In this document: one piece after another, positions 9,330 to 17,015 of the stretch | Position numbering within the stretch: position 1 is the stretch's first letter | How the letters are laid out: every line of letters begins with the position of its first letter | Assembly (NCBI GenBank): GCA_019455325.1 | Contig: JACFMQ010000007.1 | Coordinates: forward strand, 124,001-188,000 | DNA length: 64,000 nt | Direction of reading: 5' to 3' | From: Rhodocyclaceae bacterium | GTDB taxonomy: Bacteria > Pseudomonadota > Gammaproteobacteria > Burkholderiales > Rhodocyclaceae | Notes under the pieces: model-generated | Told to the model about the DNA's origin: nothing | The model's database searches: none | The model's input: the letters and a program-made list of their open reading frames with translations, nothing else | Translations under genes and position numbers: made by a program

Positions 9330-10361
9330 TCAGCCGGCCTGCCGGGCGAAGCGCGACGGCGACACGCCGAACTGCTGGCGGAAGGCGGTGGCGAACTTGC
9401 TGGCGTTGGCGTAGCCGACGTGGTGGGCCACCGCCTGCACGTTGCCGATGCCGGCTTCGAGCAGGGACTGCGCGCGCTGCATCCGCTCAGCGCGCACGAA
9501 GGCGCCGATGGTGCGGCCGGTGCACGCGCGGAAGGCCTGCTTCAGGCTGCATTCGTTGAGGCCGACGCGGCGTGCCAGCGTGCCGATGGTGGGCGGTTCG
9601 AGCAGTTCGGCGCGCAGGATGTCGATGGCCTCGTCCACCGCGCTGCGCTGGCGCGGCGTCAGCCGGGCGCCGGGCGGCCGTTTTTCCTCCGCGAGCACGG
9701 CGGCGAGCAGGGACAGCGCGGCGGCTTCCAGTTCGAGCCGCTGCACCGCGCCCGGCACCGCCGGCAGGTCCAGCAGATGCGCGGCGATGCTTGCCGACGT
9801 GGCGGCGGCCTGGGTGCGCAGCAGGCCGGGGCCGGCACCGGCGCAGAGCAGCCTCGCCAGCGCCGGGCGCTGCGCGATGCAGCCCTCCTCGTGCCAGGCG
9901 GCGACCATGGGCGCGGGCAGTTCCAGGGAGATGACGGCGATGTGCGCGCCGGCATGCTGGATGCCGCCGATCGAACCCAGGTTGCCGCGCCGCAGCCACA
10001 GTTCGCCCGGCTGCGGCGCGCAGTGCAGGCCCAGTTCGGGGATGCGCACCTCGCAGCCGCCGGACAGGAACAGCATGACGCCGAAGTGCGAATCCAGGTC
10101 GTCGTGCCGGCTCGGCCGCGCTTGGCGCAGGGTGTAGTCGGTGCGTCCCACCACCAGACCGCTGTCGAAGCGCTGCAGGGCCATGCAGCCGTGCCCGTGC
10201 CCGGCCCGCAGGCGCGCCAGCAGATGGCGCACGGGGCCGGCGCCGCGGCGGCGGTCGATGTCGCACAGGCCGGCGAGCAGGCTGGATTCTTCGCACAGCA
10301 CGAATGCATCGTCGGCGGATTCTGCGGCGGTGAGCGAGGACATGGCGGCGTACCGGCGCAT
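9330..10361 (-). CDS. AraC-family regulator 1 (PchR/YbtA type)
   Basis: About 343 residues: an N-terminal sensing domain and a C-terminal AraC double helix-turn-helix, visible as LARRVGLNECSLKQAFRAC and VAHHVGYANASKFATAFRQ, ending FGVSPSRFARQAG. PchR and YbtA homologues sense the ferric siderophore and activate receptor and transporter genes. It is closest in this window to AraC 2 (both have LNEC and TGRTI). It is transcribed in the same direction as receptor 1, 104 bases upstream. Start codon is uncertain: ATG 10388, 10361 and 10343 are in frame; I prefer 10361 for length and a GGGGA sequence upstream. Confidence 0.85.
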   Translation of the reverse strand: MRRYAAMSSLTAAESADDAFVLCEESSLLAGLCDIDRRRGAGPVRHLLARLRAGHGHGCMALQRFDSGLVVGRTDYTLRQARPSRHDDLDSHFGVMLFLSGGCEVRIPELGLHCAPQPGELWLRRGNLGSIGGIQHAGAHIAVISLELPAPMVAAWHEEGCIAQRPALARLLCAGAGPGLLRTQAAATSASIAAHLLDLPAVPGAVQRLELEAAALSLLAAVLAEEKRPPGARLTPRQRSAVDEAIDILRAELLEPPTIGTLARRVGLNECSLKQAFRACTGRTIGAFVRAERMQRAQSLLEAGIGNVQAVAHHVGYANASKFATAFRQQFGVSPSRFARQAG

Positions 10362-10524
10362 CAGGCGATCCCCGGCGCGGCCGGGCATCGCATTGAGGCG
10401 GGAAGAGGGGAAGGCATCTGGCTATGGCGGAAAACCGGGTGTCGGGGGGAGCGCATCAAGGCCGGATGATCATATAAACGAGAATCGATAGCAATACGGA
10501 TCTGTCCGCCTCGACGTGCGAGGC

Positions 10525-10547
10525 CCGCCCCGGCAGGTGCGGGGCGG
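10525..10547. repeat. 23-bp hairpin repeat, copy 1
   Basis: CCGCCCCG-GCAGGTG-CGGGGCGG: an 8-bp perfect stem with a 7-nt loop. The same 23 bases recur at 10586-10608 and 16946-16968. All three copies sit at the edges of the accessory island between the two receptor copies. It may be a REP-like dispersed element or a terminator stem. Confidence 0.7.
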
Positions 10548-10585
10548 ACGACCAACTACCTGATCATCGCCGGCGAGCGGCGGGC

Positions 10586-10608
10586 CCGCCCCGGCAGGTG
10601 CGGGGCGG
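10586..10608. repeat. 23-bp hairpin repeat, copy 2
   Basis: Identical to the copy at 10525-10547. It lies just downstream (minus strand) of the receptor remnant and, together with that remnant, forms a block of about 348 bp that is repeated at 16943-17290. Confidence 0.7.
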
Positions 10609-10619
10609 ACCCTGCCCGC

Positions 10620-10930
10620 GATGCCGCTCGGTCGAACGCCGAACGGTGAGCCCGCTCAGAAGAACCAGTTGAAGCCGACGCCGAGGGTGCGGCCGCGCCC
10701 CGGCACGCCGACCCGGACGGATGGCGTGTACTGGTAGGCGAAGAGGTCGTATCCCTCGTCCAGCAGGTTGTCTGCCCAGGCGTAGAGTTCGAGGTTCCGG
10801 CCCTGGATGCCGGCGCGCAGGTCGAGCTTGCCGTAGGCCTTCAGGTCGAAGTTGTTCTGCGGGTCGGCCGGGCGCGTGCCGATGTAGCTGTAGGTCGCCT
10901 GGAGGTTCAGCCGCGGATTGTGCAGGCCGG
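10620..10930 (-). pseudogene. 3' remnant of a TonB-dependent receptor (duplicate of receptor 2)
   Basis: 311 bases are identical to 16980-17290, the last part of receptor 2. In frame on the minus strand they encode the final roughly 91 residues of a barrel, from GLHNPRLNLQATYSYIG to the terminal VGFNWFF, with the stop at 10656-10658. Upstream of base 10930 the similarity ends abruptly and no signal peptide, plug or barrel start follows, so this is a truncated, non-functional copy. The identity reflects a recent duplication or recombination event that bounds the island at 10931-16945. Confidence 0.9.
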
Positions 10931-11062
10931 TAGAGGACTGCATGGCTGCACTCCCCGACGGGCTTCGATGCGAGCCCAGTCCGGCGGCGCCGAACGTGGC
11001 GCTGGTGCTCTTCGCCGGTCGGCGGCAGAGCGAGGCCATCGAGGATGCGGGGTTCGACGCGG
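10931..11062. other. Unassigned junction sequence beside the receptor remnant
   Basis: This stretch shows no similarity I recognise. One plus-strand frame (10944-11067) is open and reads PNVALVLFAGRRQSEAIEDA before a stop; it has no convincing start and may be a fragment of a lost gene. It directly joins the receptor remnant, so it is likely island DNA or debris from the recombination. Confidence 0.4.
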
Positions 11063-11108
11063 CGTGACGCGGGAGTACGACGACTCCTCCCGGTCATCCC
11101 GCGTCACG
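11063..11108. repeat. 12-bp perfect inverted repeat
   Basis: CGTGACGCGGGA at 11063-11074 and its exact reverse complement at 11097-11108, with a 22-nt spacer. It lies between the receptor remnant and the AAA_14 gene. It could be a bidirectional terminator or an end of the inserted DNA. There is no T-run next to it. Confidence 0.6.
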
Positions 11109-11130
11109 GTGGCCGACAGATTCGTAAACT

Positions 11131-11189
11131 TTTCAAGTGGACGGAAGTACTCCTTTCAAGTGGACGATATCTATCGTTACAATTGGACG
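11131..11189 (+). promoter_or_regulatory. Three direct repeats with 23-bp period upstream of the AAA_14 gene
   Basis: TTTCAAGTGGACG occurs at 11131-11143 and exactly again at 11154-11166, and a degenerate copy (TTACAATTGGACG) at 11177-11189 ends one base before the ATG. The starts are 23 bp apart each time, close to two helical turns. This looks like an operator array, perhaps for autoregulation. The binding protein is unknown. Confidence 0.5.
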
Positions 11190-11190
11190 A

Positions 11191-12435
11191 ATGACTCATC
11201 CCCCTTTCGTCGACCGCCTGATTCGTCCGCGCTTGCTTGAGGCGCTTGCCGACACGCCGGTTGTCTTGATCCACGGGCCTCGCCAATGCGGCAAGACGAC
11301 CCTCGCCAAGACCGTCCCGGGTTATGGCTATATAACCTTCGACGACGCGGTTCGCCTTGCCGCGGCCAAAGCAGACCCGGTTGGCTTTGTGGCAGACCTG
11401 CCGGACAAGGTGGTACTGGACGAAATACAACGCATGCCGGAACTCTTTGTCTCGCTGAAAGCCGCCGTCGATAGCGATCGGAGAGTGGGGCGTTTCATCC
11501 TGACGGGGTCGGCGAACGTCCTGCTGGCGCCGAAACTCTCCGATTCGCTGGCCGGCCGCATGGAGTTGCTGCGCCTCCATCCGCTGGCACAGAGCGAACT
11601 TGCCGGTGGCAATCCGCAATTCATCGATACCTTGTTTGCCGCCTCCTTCAAGCCGCAAACCTTTACCCGGCTTGGCAAGGAACTCGCCGAACTCGTCGTT
11701 GCCGGCGGCTATCCCGCGGCCCTGGCGAGGAGTGCCGGTCGCCGCCGTCGCGAGTGGTATCGGGCCTATATCGAGACGCTGGTGCAGCGTGACGTCCGCG
11801 AACTGGCGCGCATTGCTTCGCTTGACGTTCTGCCGCGCTTGCTGCAACTGGCGGCCGGGCAAACGGCGAGATTGCTCAACGTCAGCGAGTTGGCCGCGCC
11901 ATTCCAGGTAAGCCGCCCGACCATTGCCGATTATGTGACCTTGCTGGAACGGATATTCCTGATCGAACGCCTGCCTCCCTGGCACAGCAACCGGCTGAGT
12001 CGGCTGGTCAAGACGCCGAAACTCCACCTGGGCGATACCGGGCTGGCCGCCGCATTGCTCGGAATCGACGCAGAAACATTGCTGGCAAAAGAGCGAAGCC
12101 TGTACGGCCAATTGGTGGAGACTTTCGTGTTCCAGGAGCTTCGCCGCCAGGCCGGGAAGCATGATGGAAACCTCGGATTCCACCATTTTCGCGACAAGGA
12201 CGGTTACGAAGTCGATATCGTCATTGAGCGCGAAGGGTGCGATATCGCCGGCGTGGAAGTCAAGGCCGCCGCCACGGTGACCGAAGCCGACTTCCGCGGG
12301 CTGCGCAAGCTCAAGGAAGCGAACGGTCCGAATTTCTCGTGCGGCGTGGTGCTATACGACGGCGAGGCCGTCGCGCGGTTCGGGGAAGGCCTTTTCGCGA
12401 TACCGATCGGGGCATTATGGCGAGAAGGGAATTGA
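11191..12435 (+). CDS. AAA_14 ATPase with DUF4143 C-terminal domain
   Basis: A 414-residue protein starting at ATG 11191 (MTHPPFVDRL). P-loop GPRQCGKTT lies at residues 29-37, Walker B KVVLDEIQRMP follows near residue 75, then a sensor-like FILTGSAN. The C-terminal DUF4143 region ends with a PD-(D/E)xK-like pattern (GYEVDIVIE, then AGVEVKAA). The family is widespread and frequently found in mobile or accessory regions. Its function is not established; a stress, toxin-antitoxin-like or defence role is often suspected. Its codon use is less GC-biased than that of the neighbouring receptors, and three 23-bp spaced repeats precede it. It lies 46 bases before the VPA1262-like gene and could be cotranscribed with it. 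Confidence 0.88.
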   Translation: MTHPPFVDRLIRPRLLEALADTPVVLIHGPRQCGKTTLAKTVPGYGYITFDDAVRLAAAKADPVGFVADLPDKVVLDEIQRMPELFVSLKAAVDSDRRVGRFILTGSANVLLAPKLSDSLAGRMELLRLHPLAQSELAGGNPQFIDTLFAASFKPQTFTRLGKELAELVVAGGYPAALARSAGRRRREWYRAYIETLVQRDVRELARIASLDVLPRLLQLAAGQTARLLNVSELAAPFQVSRPTIADYVTLLERIFLIERLPPWHSNRLSRLVKTPKLHLGDTGLAAALLGIDAETLLAKERSLYGQLVETFVFQELRRQAGKHDGNLGFHHFRDKDGYEVDIVIEREGCDIAGVEVKAAATVTEADFRGLRKLKEANGPNFSCGVVLYDGEAVARFGEGLFAIPIGALWREGN

Positions 12436-12481
12436 GTCTTGAGCGTCCTTGCGCTTCGACATTGGATGCCATTGAGGTGGT

Positions 12482-14128
12482 ATGAAACATTCCAACCCTT
12501 CGTTTGTCGACGATTTCCAATGGGCCGTGATTCGGCTGGCGACCCTGCAAGCAAAGCAGGGCGAAGCGGGGAGGCTGTTGTTCGCCACCGTGACGCTGCT
12601 GTCGCCGGAAAGACCGCCTCCCGCAAAAACGACAGGAGTCGAGCGGCGGAAGTTTGGAAGAAGCGGGATGACGGTCTTCTTCCGGCGGACGGTCTTGAGT
12701 GCTCCGGCGGCGATCGCTTGGTATCGCGCGCTTGGCGGCAACGATTCGAAGACGCCGACGCCTTCCCGTCCCGAGGACGTCGAGACCGACTATGACGGTT
12801 TGGCGTTGTCGGCGCCGGATCTCGTCGATCATCCCGCGTGGCCGAGCCTGGGGCTCCCCTTCGGCGAAAGCCTGTTGGTCGAGACCTTTTCGAGAAAAAG
12901 CAATCCCGCGCCTTTTATCGGCAGCGTTCCTGCCAGGGTGCATCGCCGCTTCGGCTGTGACGAAGGGTTTGAAACGCTGCTCGCCGACGATGGAGTGCTG
13001 GCATTCCTCGCCCGACGCTTGCACATCGATCTAAAGGACTATTCGGAGTATCTGGGCAGCGCCGTCCTGGCGGTGCCCGATCCCGTCATCCGACAAATCG
13101 ACAATTTCATGCTCCCCGCCGACGATGCACGTGGCGAGCGGATTTTCTACCGTTTCGTTCCCCGGCCGGGCAAGACGCTCGATGGGGTCAAGATCACGAT
13201 GTTCGACGAGCAGGCACAACTGCTTTCCAATTTTGAAACGCTGGAAATTCCCGCCGACGGCATTCTCGAGGTGGAGAAAGGCGCTTGCGATGGCGCTTAC
13301 GGATACGTCGTGACGCATCCCGTCCATGGCGTTCTGCTGTATCACCCGCCGGCCGGTTTCGTGCGCCAGATGAACTTGAGAATGGGCGTCGTAACTCAAA
13401 CCAGAAGGGTTCGCGTCCCAAGGAATGAGTCCCCGTCGTCCGGTCATGTCGAGTATCGCGTTCATCGAACTCAAGAAGGCCTCGATAGCGTGATCGGCGA
13501 CGCGCCGATCACGCCCAGCATGAATGTCCGCGTAGGAATCGCCGCGAGAAATCGTGAAAAGAAGGCCGACGCGGCGCGTTACGATCAGCGCTGGTTCGGC
13601 GACAAGTCGCGCGACGAAGCGATGGCGTTCATTCGTGCGCGGGTTGGACGGGCGAGAAACCGGATCATGGTCGCCGACCCGTATTTCGGCGTGCTGCAAG
13701 TGCCGCAGTACTTGCTGGCGATCGCTACCGACAAGGTAAAGATCATCGTATTGACGTCGAGATTGGCGTTTGAAGGCGGCCACTTCCCGGAAGAAGGCGA
13801 AAATGCGCCGTCCATGACGCTCGACGAGAAGCTGAAGCGGTTCGGCCAAGAGGTCGACCAGGTCAGGACGAGCGGCAATCCCGAGTTTGAAGTTCTGGTT
13901 CTTCCAAGAAAGTCGCCCGTATTGCACGACCGGTTTCTGGTCGTCGATGAGCAGGTTTGGTTTCTGGGCAACTCGCTCAATGCACTGGGCGAACGCGCCT
14001 CGATGATCGTCAAGCTCCCCGATCCCGATGAGGTCGTGCGCGAACTGGAGAAAATGCTGAAGCAGGCCATTTCGTTCGATACCTATCGGCAGCAACGGAG
14101 CTGCGTCGCGAAGAACGCAGAAAAATGA
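12482..14128 (+). CDS. VPA1262-family protein with C-terminal phospholipase-D-like domain
   Basis: A 548-residue protein. The N-terminal about 340 residues resemble the VPA1262 N-terminal family, of unknown function. The C-terminal part is PLD-like: a strand RNRIMVADPYFGVLQV followed near residue 482 by HDRFLVVDEQVWFLGNSLN, an HxR(x4)D form of the HKD motif in which Lys is replaced by Arg. Only one such motif is present, so an active site would need a partner. The stop codon overlaps the next start (ATGA, 14125-14128). No signal peptide or membrane segment is seen, so it should be cytoplasmic. A nuclease or phosphatidyl-transfer role in antiphage defence is inferred from the family and island context only. 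Confidence 0.75.
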   Translation: MKHSNPSFVDDFQWAVIRLATLQAKQGEAGRLLFATVTLLSPERPPPAKTTGVERRKFGRSGMTVFFRRTVLSAPAAIAWYRALGGNDSKTPTPSRPEDVETDYDGLALSAPDLVDHPAWPSLGLPFGESLLVETFSRKSNPAPFIGSVPARVHRRFGCDEGFETLLADDGVLAFLARRLHIDLKDYSEYLGSAVLAVPDPVIRQIDNFMLPADDARGERIFYRFVPRPGKTLDGVKITMFDEQAQLLSNFETLEIPADGILEVEKGACDGAYGYVVTHPVHGVLLYHPPAGFVRQMNLRMGVVTQTRRVRVPRNESPSSGHVEYRVHRTQEGLDSVIGDAPITPSMNVRVGIAARNREKKADAARYDQRWFGDKSRDEAMAFIRARVGRARNRIMVADPYFGVLQVPQYLLAIATDKVKIIVLTSRLAFEGGHFPEEGENAPSMTLDEKLKRFGQEVDQVRTSGNPEFEVLVLPRKSPVLHDRFLVVDEQVWFLGNSLNALGERASMIVKLPDPDEVVRELEKMLKQAISFDTYRQQRSCVAKNAEK

Positions 14129-14784
14129 AATCCTTTGGTTTTGAAATCAAGGATGCGGCAAAGCCGACACGCCCGATTCCGCAAAAGGCCATTTTGTGGG
14201 CGGCGCAGGCAGGATATGGAATCCTGCCTAACGGCGACAGGAATCGTTTCCCCGATTTTGCGGCCATTGCAGCGAGAAACGCGGCAGATAGCCCCGACCC
14301 GCTGGCGACGTTCGGCGAGGCCGTTTCGCAGGCAATAGACAGGGTCTGGATCATCGACGCTCATTTCCTCGATCCAGAAAAAGGAAATCGCCAAACCCGG
14401 ATCGATCAGATCGTCGGTTGGATGCTGGAAGCGAGCTTTGCCGCCACCGATATCCGAATCTTGACTGCCCGTCATGGCGGAAAAAACGCGGAGGACGACT
14501 TGGCAGGACAATTCGGGGGGTACGCGGAAACGATCAGCGCCTCCCGTCCACGTGGACCGCAGTGCGCCATCGAGCTGCGATTCACTTTGCGGCAGAACTT
14601 CGACTACGTGCATGACCGTTTCGCGATCATCGACGACGAACTTTGGCATTTCGGCGCGACGGTCGGCGGTTTTCATCATCAGGTGAGCGCGGCTACCCGC
14701 GGATGGCGAGCTTCCGACCACGGCGCCGAAGAGTTTTTCAAAATGGCTTGGAGTGCTGAATCCTTCAAAGGAAAACAAAAATGA
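14125..14784 (+). CDS. Small PLD-like protein, partner of the VPA1262 gene
   Basis: A 219-residue cytoplasmic protein. A PLD-like strand VWIIDAHFLD appears near residue 74, and near residue 162 VHDRFAIIDDELWHFGATVGG repeats the HxR(x4)D motif seen in the preceding protein. Start and stop overlap its neighbours by 4 bases (ATGA on both sides), which argues for stoichiometric co-production. Classical PLD enzymes place two HKD motifs in one active site; with one motif each, this protein and the preceding one could form a heterodimeric catalytic unit. That is inference. I do not recognise a named family beyond the fold. Confidence 0.7.
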   Translation: MKSFGFEIKDAAKPTRPIPQKAILWAAQAGYGILPNGDRNRFPDFAAIAARNAADSPDPLATFGEAVSQAIDRVWIIDAHFLDPEKGNRQTRIDQIVGWMLEASFAATDIRILTARHGGKNAEDDLAGQFGGYAETISASRPRGPQCAIELRFTLRQNFDYVHDRFAIIDDELWHFGATVGGFHHQVSAATRGWRASDHGAEEFFKMAWSAESFKGKQK

Positions 14785-16730
14785 CACCTCAATGGACCAG
14801 AGAACGCGAGTGCGAAAGCAGGCAGTTTCTGGATAGTTCTTTCTTCGACCCGGAGGAGGGAGTTCGTCGGCTGCTTGAAGCCTGTCCGTCGGTGGCGCGG
14901 GATAAAACATTCAGGGAAGCGGTCGAGTGGATCGCGCGAGACGGTGAGGACTTGTCGGAGTTGGAGCTACGGATGGGCGATGTCAGCGCCCGACTTGAAC
15001 TGACAGATATTCCCAAAAGCGCGAATCTGCTGCTGGCGCTGGCTTGCGCCGAAGCGCTGGCGGCGGCGCCATCATTGGCAACTTGGGAACGGGTCAGAAA
15101 GCTCCAAAGCAATTCCTGGCAGATCGAGAACTGGTTGTCCGGGGTCATGAAGGTTTGCGCGGAAGGTGATGCCGGAAAGCGAGATGCCTTCATCGGACTC
15201 GCCGAAACGGCTTTCAAGGCGCTCGACGCTTTCGCGCTTGTCTCGCAGTTTGAACGCCGCAATACCGAACGCAAACAATTCGGGGAAAACTGGAACGAGC
15301 GCGCGGACAAGCTCGAAGAAATCTGGTTTGGACGGTGTGACGTCGATTTTTTCGAATACGAGGAGTCGCCTCTGTTCCGCCTATTGGCGGCGCTGGCGCC
15401 TGCCGAATTCATTCGGATCGTTTCGCAATCGAGAAATCCGCATCTCGTCAATTCGGCGCTCGTGCATGGAGAAGCATGGTCCACCTTCAGCCTGTGGAAG
15501 GAATTCGCCAGGTCCGCTCCGACGGCTTTCGACGCTGACGGCACTTGGAACGGCTCGGTCATGATCCCCTTGTTGCTGGTGATGGCGCGCGGTGAGTTGA
15601 TGCAGGCAACCCGCATATCCCCTCGCTTTGACGCGTCGGAGATCGAAACGGAAAACGCCCGACAGGAAATTCCCAAGCTTTCGAGCGCAATCGTCGAGAT
15701 TTTGGCAAAACGCCTGGATGCGTTGCCGCTGTTTGCGCGCTGGTCGACCTGGCTGATGCGCCAGCGATTGCTGCAATGCGGCACAGCCGCAAACGGCATG
15801 CGTACATCGTCCGACGTGGATGACGCGCTGATCGAGGCGATTGGCCTTGCTTTGAAGGGAAAAGCGCTTGTCCCGGAATCGCCAGCCGATGCTCCGACAT
15901 GGGAAGCGTGGTGTTACCGGGCCGTTCTGGCTTCGCATGCGCACAGCGGCTTCATCGCCGTTCCCGGTTGCGAAGGCTTTCTGGGCGAATGGGCGATCGG
16001 TTTTGACGACTGGGCGGACGCGCGAGGCAAACGACTGAGAGCGCGGGCAGACCTGATTACGACCTTGAACAAGGAGATTCCCGGCGACGCGGCGCATGCA
16101 CTGGCTTACCCCATCGCTATGTCGGAATCGCCCGTCAACAAATGGCTCGCGTTGTGGGATGCGACCCTGGTTTTGCGTGAAGTCGTTGAATTCGGCGAGG
16201 AGTATCAAGAGCGTGGCGAGGCCGGCCGATTGCTGTTGCTGGTTTTTTGCATGGGCTTGGCGATCCTGGATCAACGCGTTGCCCAGCATCCGGCAAGCGA
16301 TTCCGTCCAGGCTAGGGATCTGGCGCGCTTGCACGAGGCGCTCGCCCTGGCGGTGCGTGAAATGCGCGAGATCGACGTCTCGCTGAACCGCGAGCAATGG
16401 CGGCAGGCCAACCGGCATTTGGCGGTGAGGCGGCTGATCTGGGAAGAAAAGGCATCCAATGCAGGCGCGGGGCCGAACTTCTCAGTTTTTCTTCCCACGG
16501 ATAAGCCGACGTTCGATGATTATCTGATCGAGACCCAAAACGATGTCATGGAACTCGTCCCGCTGCTGCAAATGGCGCGGCGCAATGGCGCGGCCGACAA
16601 GGCCGTTCGCGAGAAACTCGTCGCCGCTTCGATTGACCTGTCGCGGATTGTCGCAACGGCAAGGCGATTGAACGAAATCAGCGCACGCCGATACCCGATG
16701 GACGAAATGCAGATGGAAAAAGTCTTATAG
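14781..16730 (+). CDS. Large helical protein of unknown function, third gene of the PLD operon
   Basis: A 649-residue protein, soluble and rich in Leu/Ala helices, with no recognisable catalytic motif, signal peptide or membrane helix. It starts inside the stop of the preceding gene (ATGA, 14781-14784), so all three genes form one translationally coupled operon. It could be a scaffold or sensor for the two PLD-like proteins. The operon ends in a strong stem-loop at 16752-16801. Base composition is lower in GC than that of the receptor genes on either side, consistent with acquired DNA. No function can be assigned from sequence. Confidence 0.75.
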   Translation: MTPQWTRERECESRQFLDSSFFDPEEGVRRLLEACPSVARDKTFREAVEWIARDGEDLSELELRMGDVSARLELTDIPKSANLLLALACAEALAAAPSLATWERVRKLQSNSWQIENWLSGVMKVCAEGDAGKRDAFIGLAETAFKALDAFALVSQFERRNTERKQFGENWNERADKLEEIWFGRCDVDFFEYEESPLFRLLAALAPAEFIRIVSQSRNPHLVNSALVHGEAWSTFSLWKEFARSAPTAFDADGTWNGSVMIPLLLVMARGELMQATRISPRFDASEIETENARQEIPKLSSAIVEILAKRLDALPLFARWSTWLMRQRLLQCGTAANGMRTSSDVDDALIEAIGLALKGKALVPESPADAPTWEAWCYRAVLASHAHSGFIAVPGCEGFLGEWAIGFDDWADARGKRLRARADLITTLNKEIPGDAAHALAYPIAMSESPVNKWLALWDATLVLREVVEFGEEYQERGEAGRLLLLVFCMGLAILDQRVAQHPASDSVQARDLARLHEALALAVREMREIDVSLNREQWRQANRHLAVRRLIWEEKASNAGAGPNFSVFLPTDKPTFDDYLIETQNDVMELVPLLQMARRNGAADKAVREKLVAASIDLSRIVATARRLNEISARRYPMDEMQMEKVL

Positions 16731-16751
16731 GATTCTGCCGGGTGAGCCTGC

Positions 16752-16801
16752 GCCTGCGCCCCGCAAGACGCCAGACGGCCGGCGTCTTGCATGGCGCAGG
16801 C
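16752..16801 (+). terminator. Stem-loop after the PLD operon
   Basis: An outer 9-bp stem (GCCTGCGCC with GGCGCAGGC) encloses an inner 10-bp stem (GCAAGACGCC with GGCGTCTTGC) and an 8-nt loop. It starts 22 bases after the stop of the large helical gene, so it is a likely transcription terminator. No long T-run follows. Confidence 0.65.
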
Positions 16802-16945
16802 AGGCAAGGAGGGCGGGTTTTGCGAAAGTGCGGCGGAATTTCGGTGGCAATTCCTGGTTGGCTATGGGCGGCAAGCGCCGAGATACTCGCGGCATAGGGG
16901 TTGAATTTCCTATCCTTTATCCTTCTATCCTTCGATGCACGAGGT

Positions 16946-16968
16946 CCGCCCCGGCAGGTGCGGGGCGG
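16946..16968. repeat. 23-bp hairpin repeat, copy 3
   Basis: Same 8-bp stem and 7-nt loop as at 10525 and 10586. It sits just downstream of receptor 2 on the minus strand and is part of the roughly 348-bp block shared with 10583-10930. Confidence 0.7.
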
Positions 16969-17015
16969 CCCCTGTCTGTGATGCCGCTCGGTCGAACGCC
17001 GAACGGTGAGCCCGC

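Noticed and set aside
10470-10495. Possible Fur box upstream of AraC 1 (region with ATAAACGAGAATCGATAGC)
   Set aside because: Only partial agreement with the consensus and no palindromic partner half; too weak to list as a feature.
10525-10608. CRISPR-like or integron-like array
   Set aside because: Only two hairpin copies 61 bp apart, with no cas genes, integrase or further repeats.
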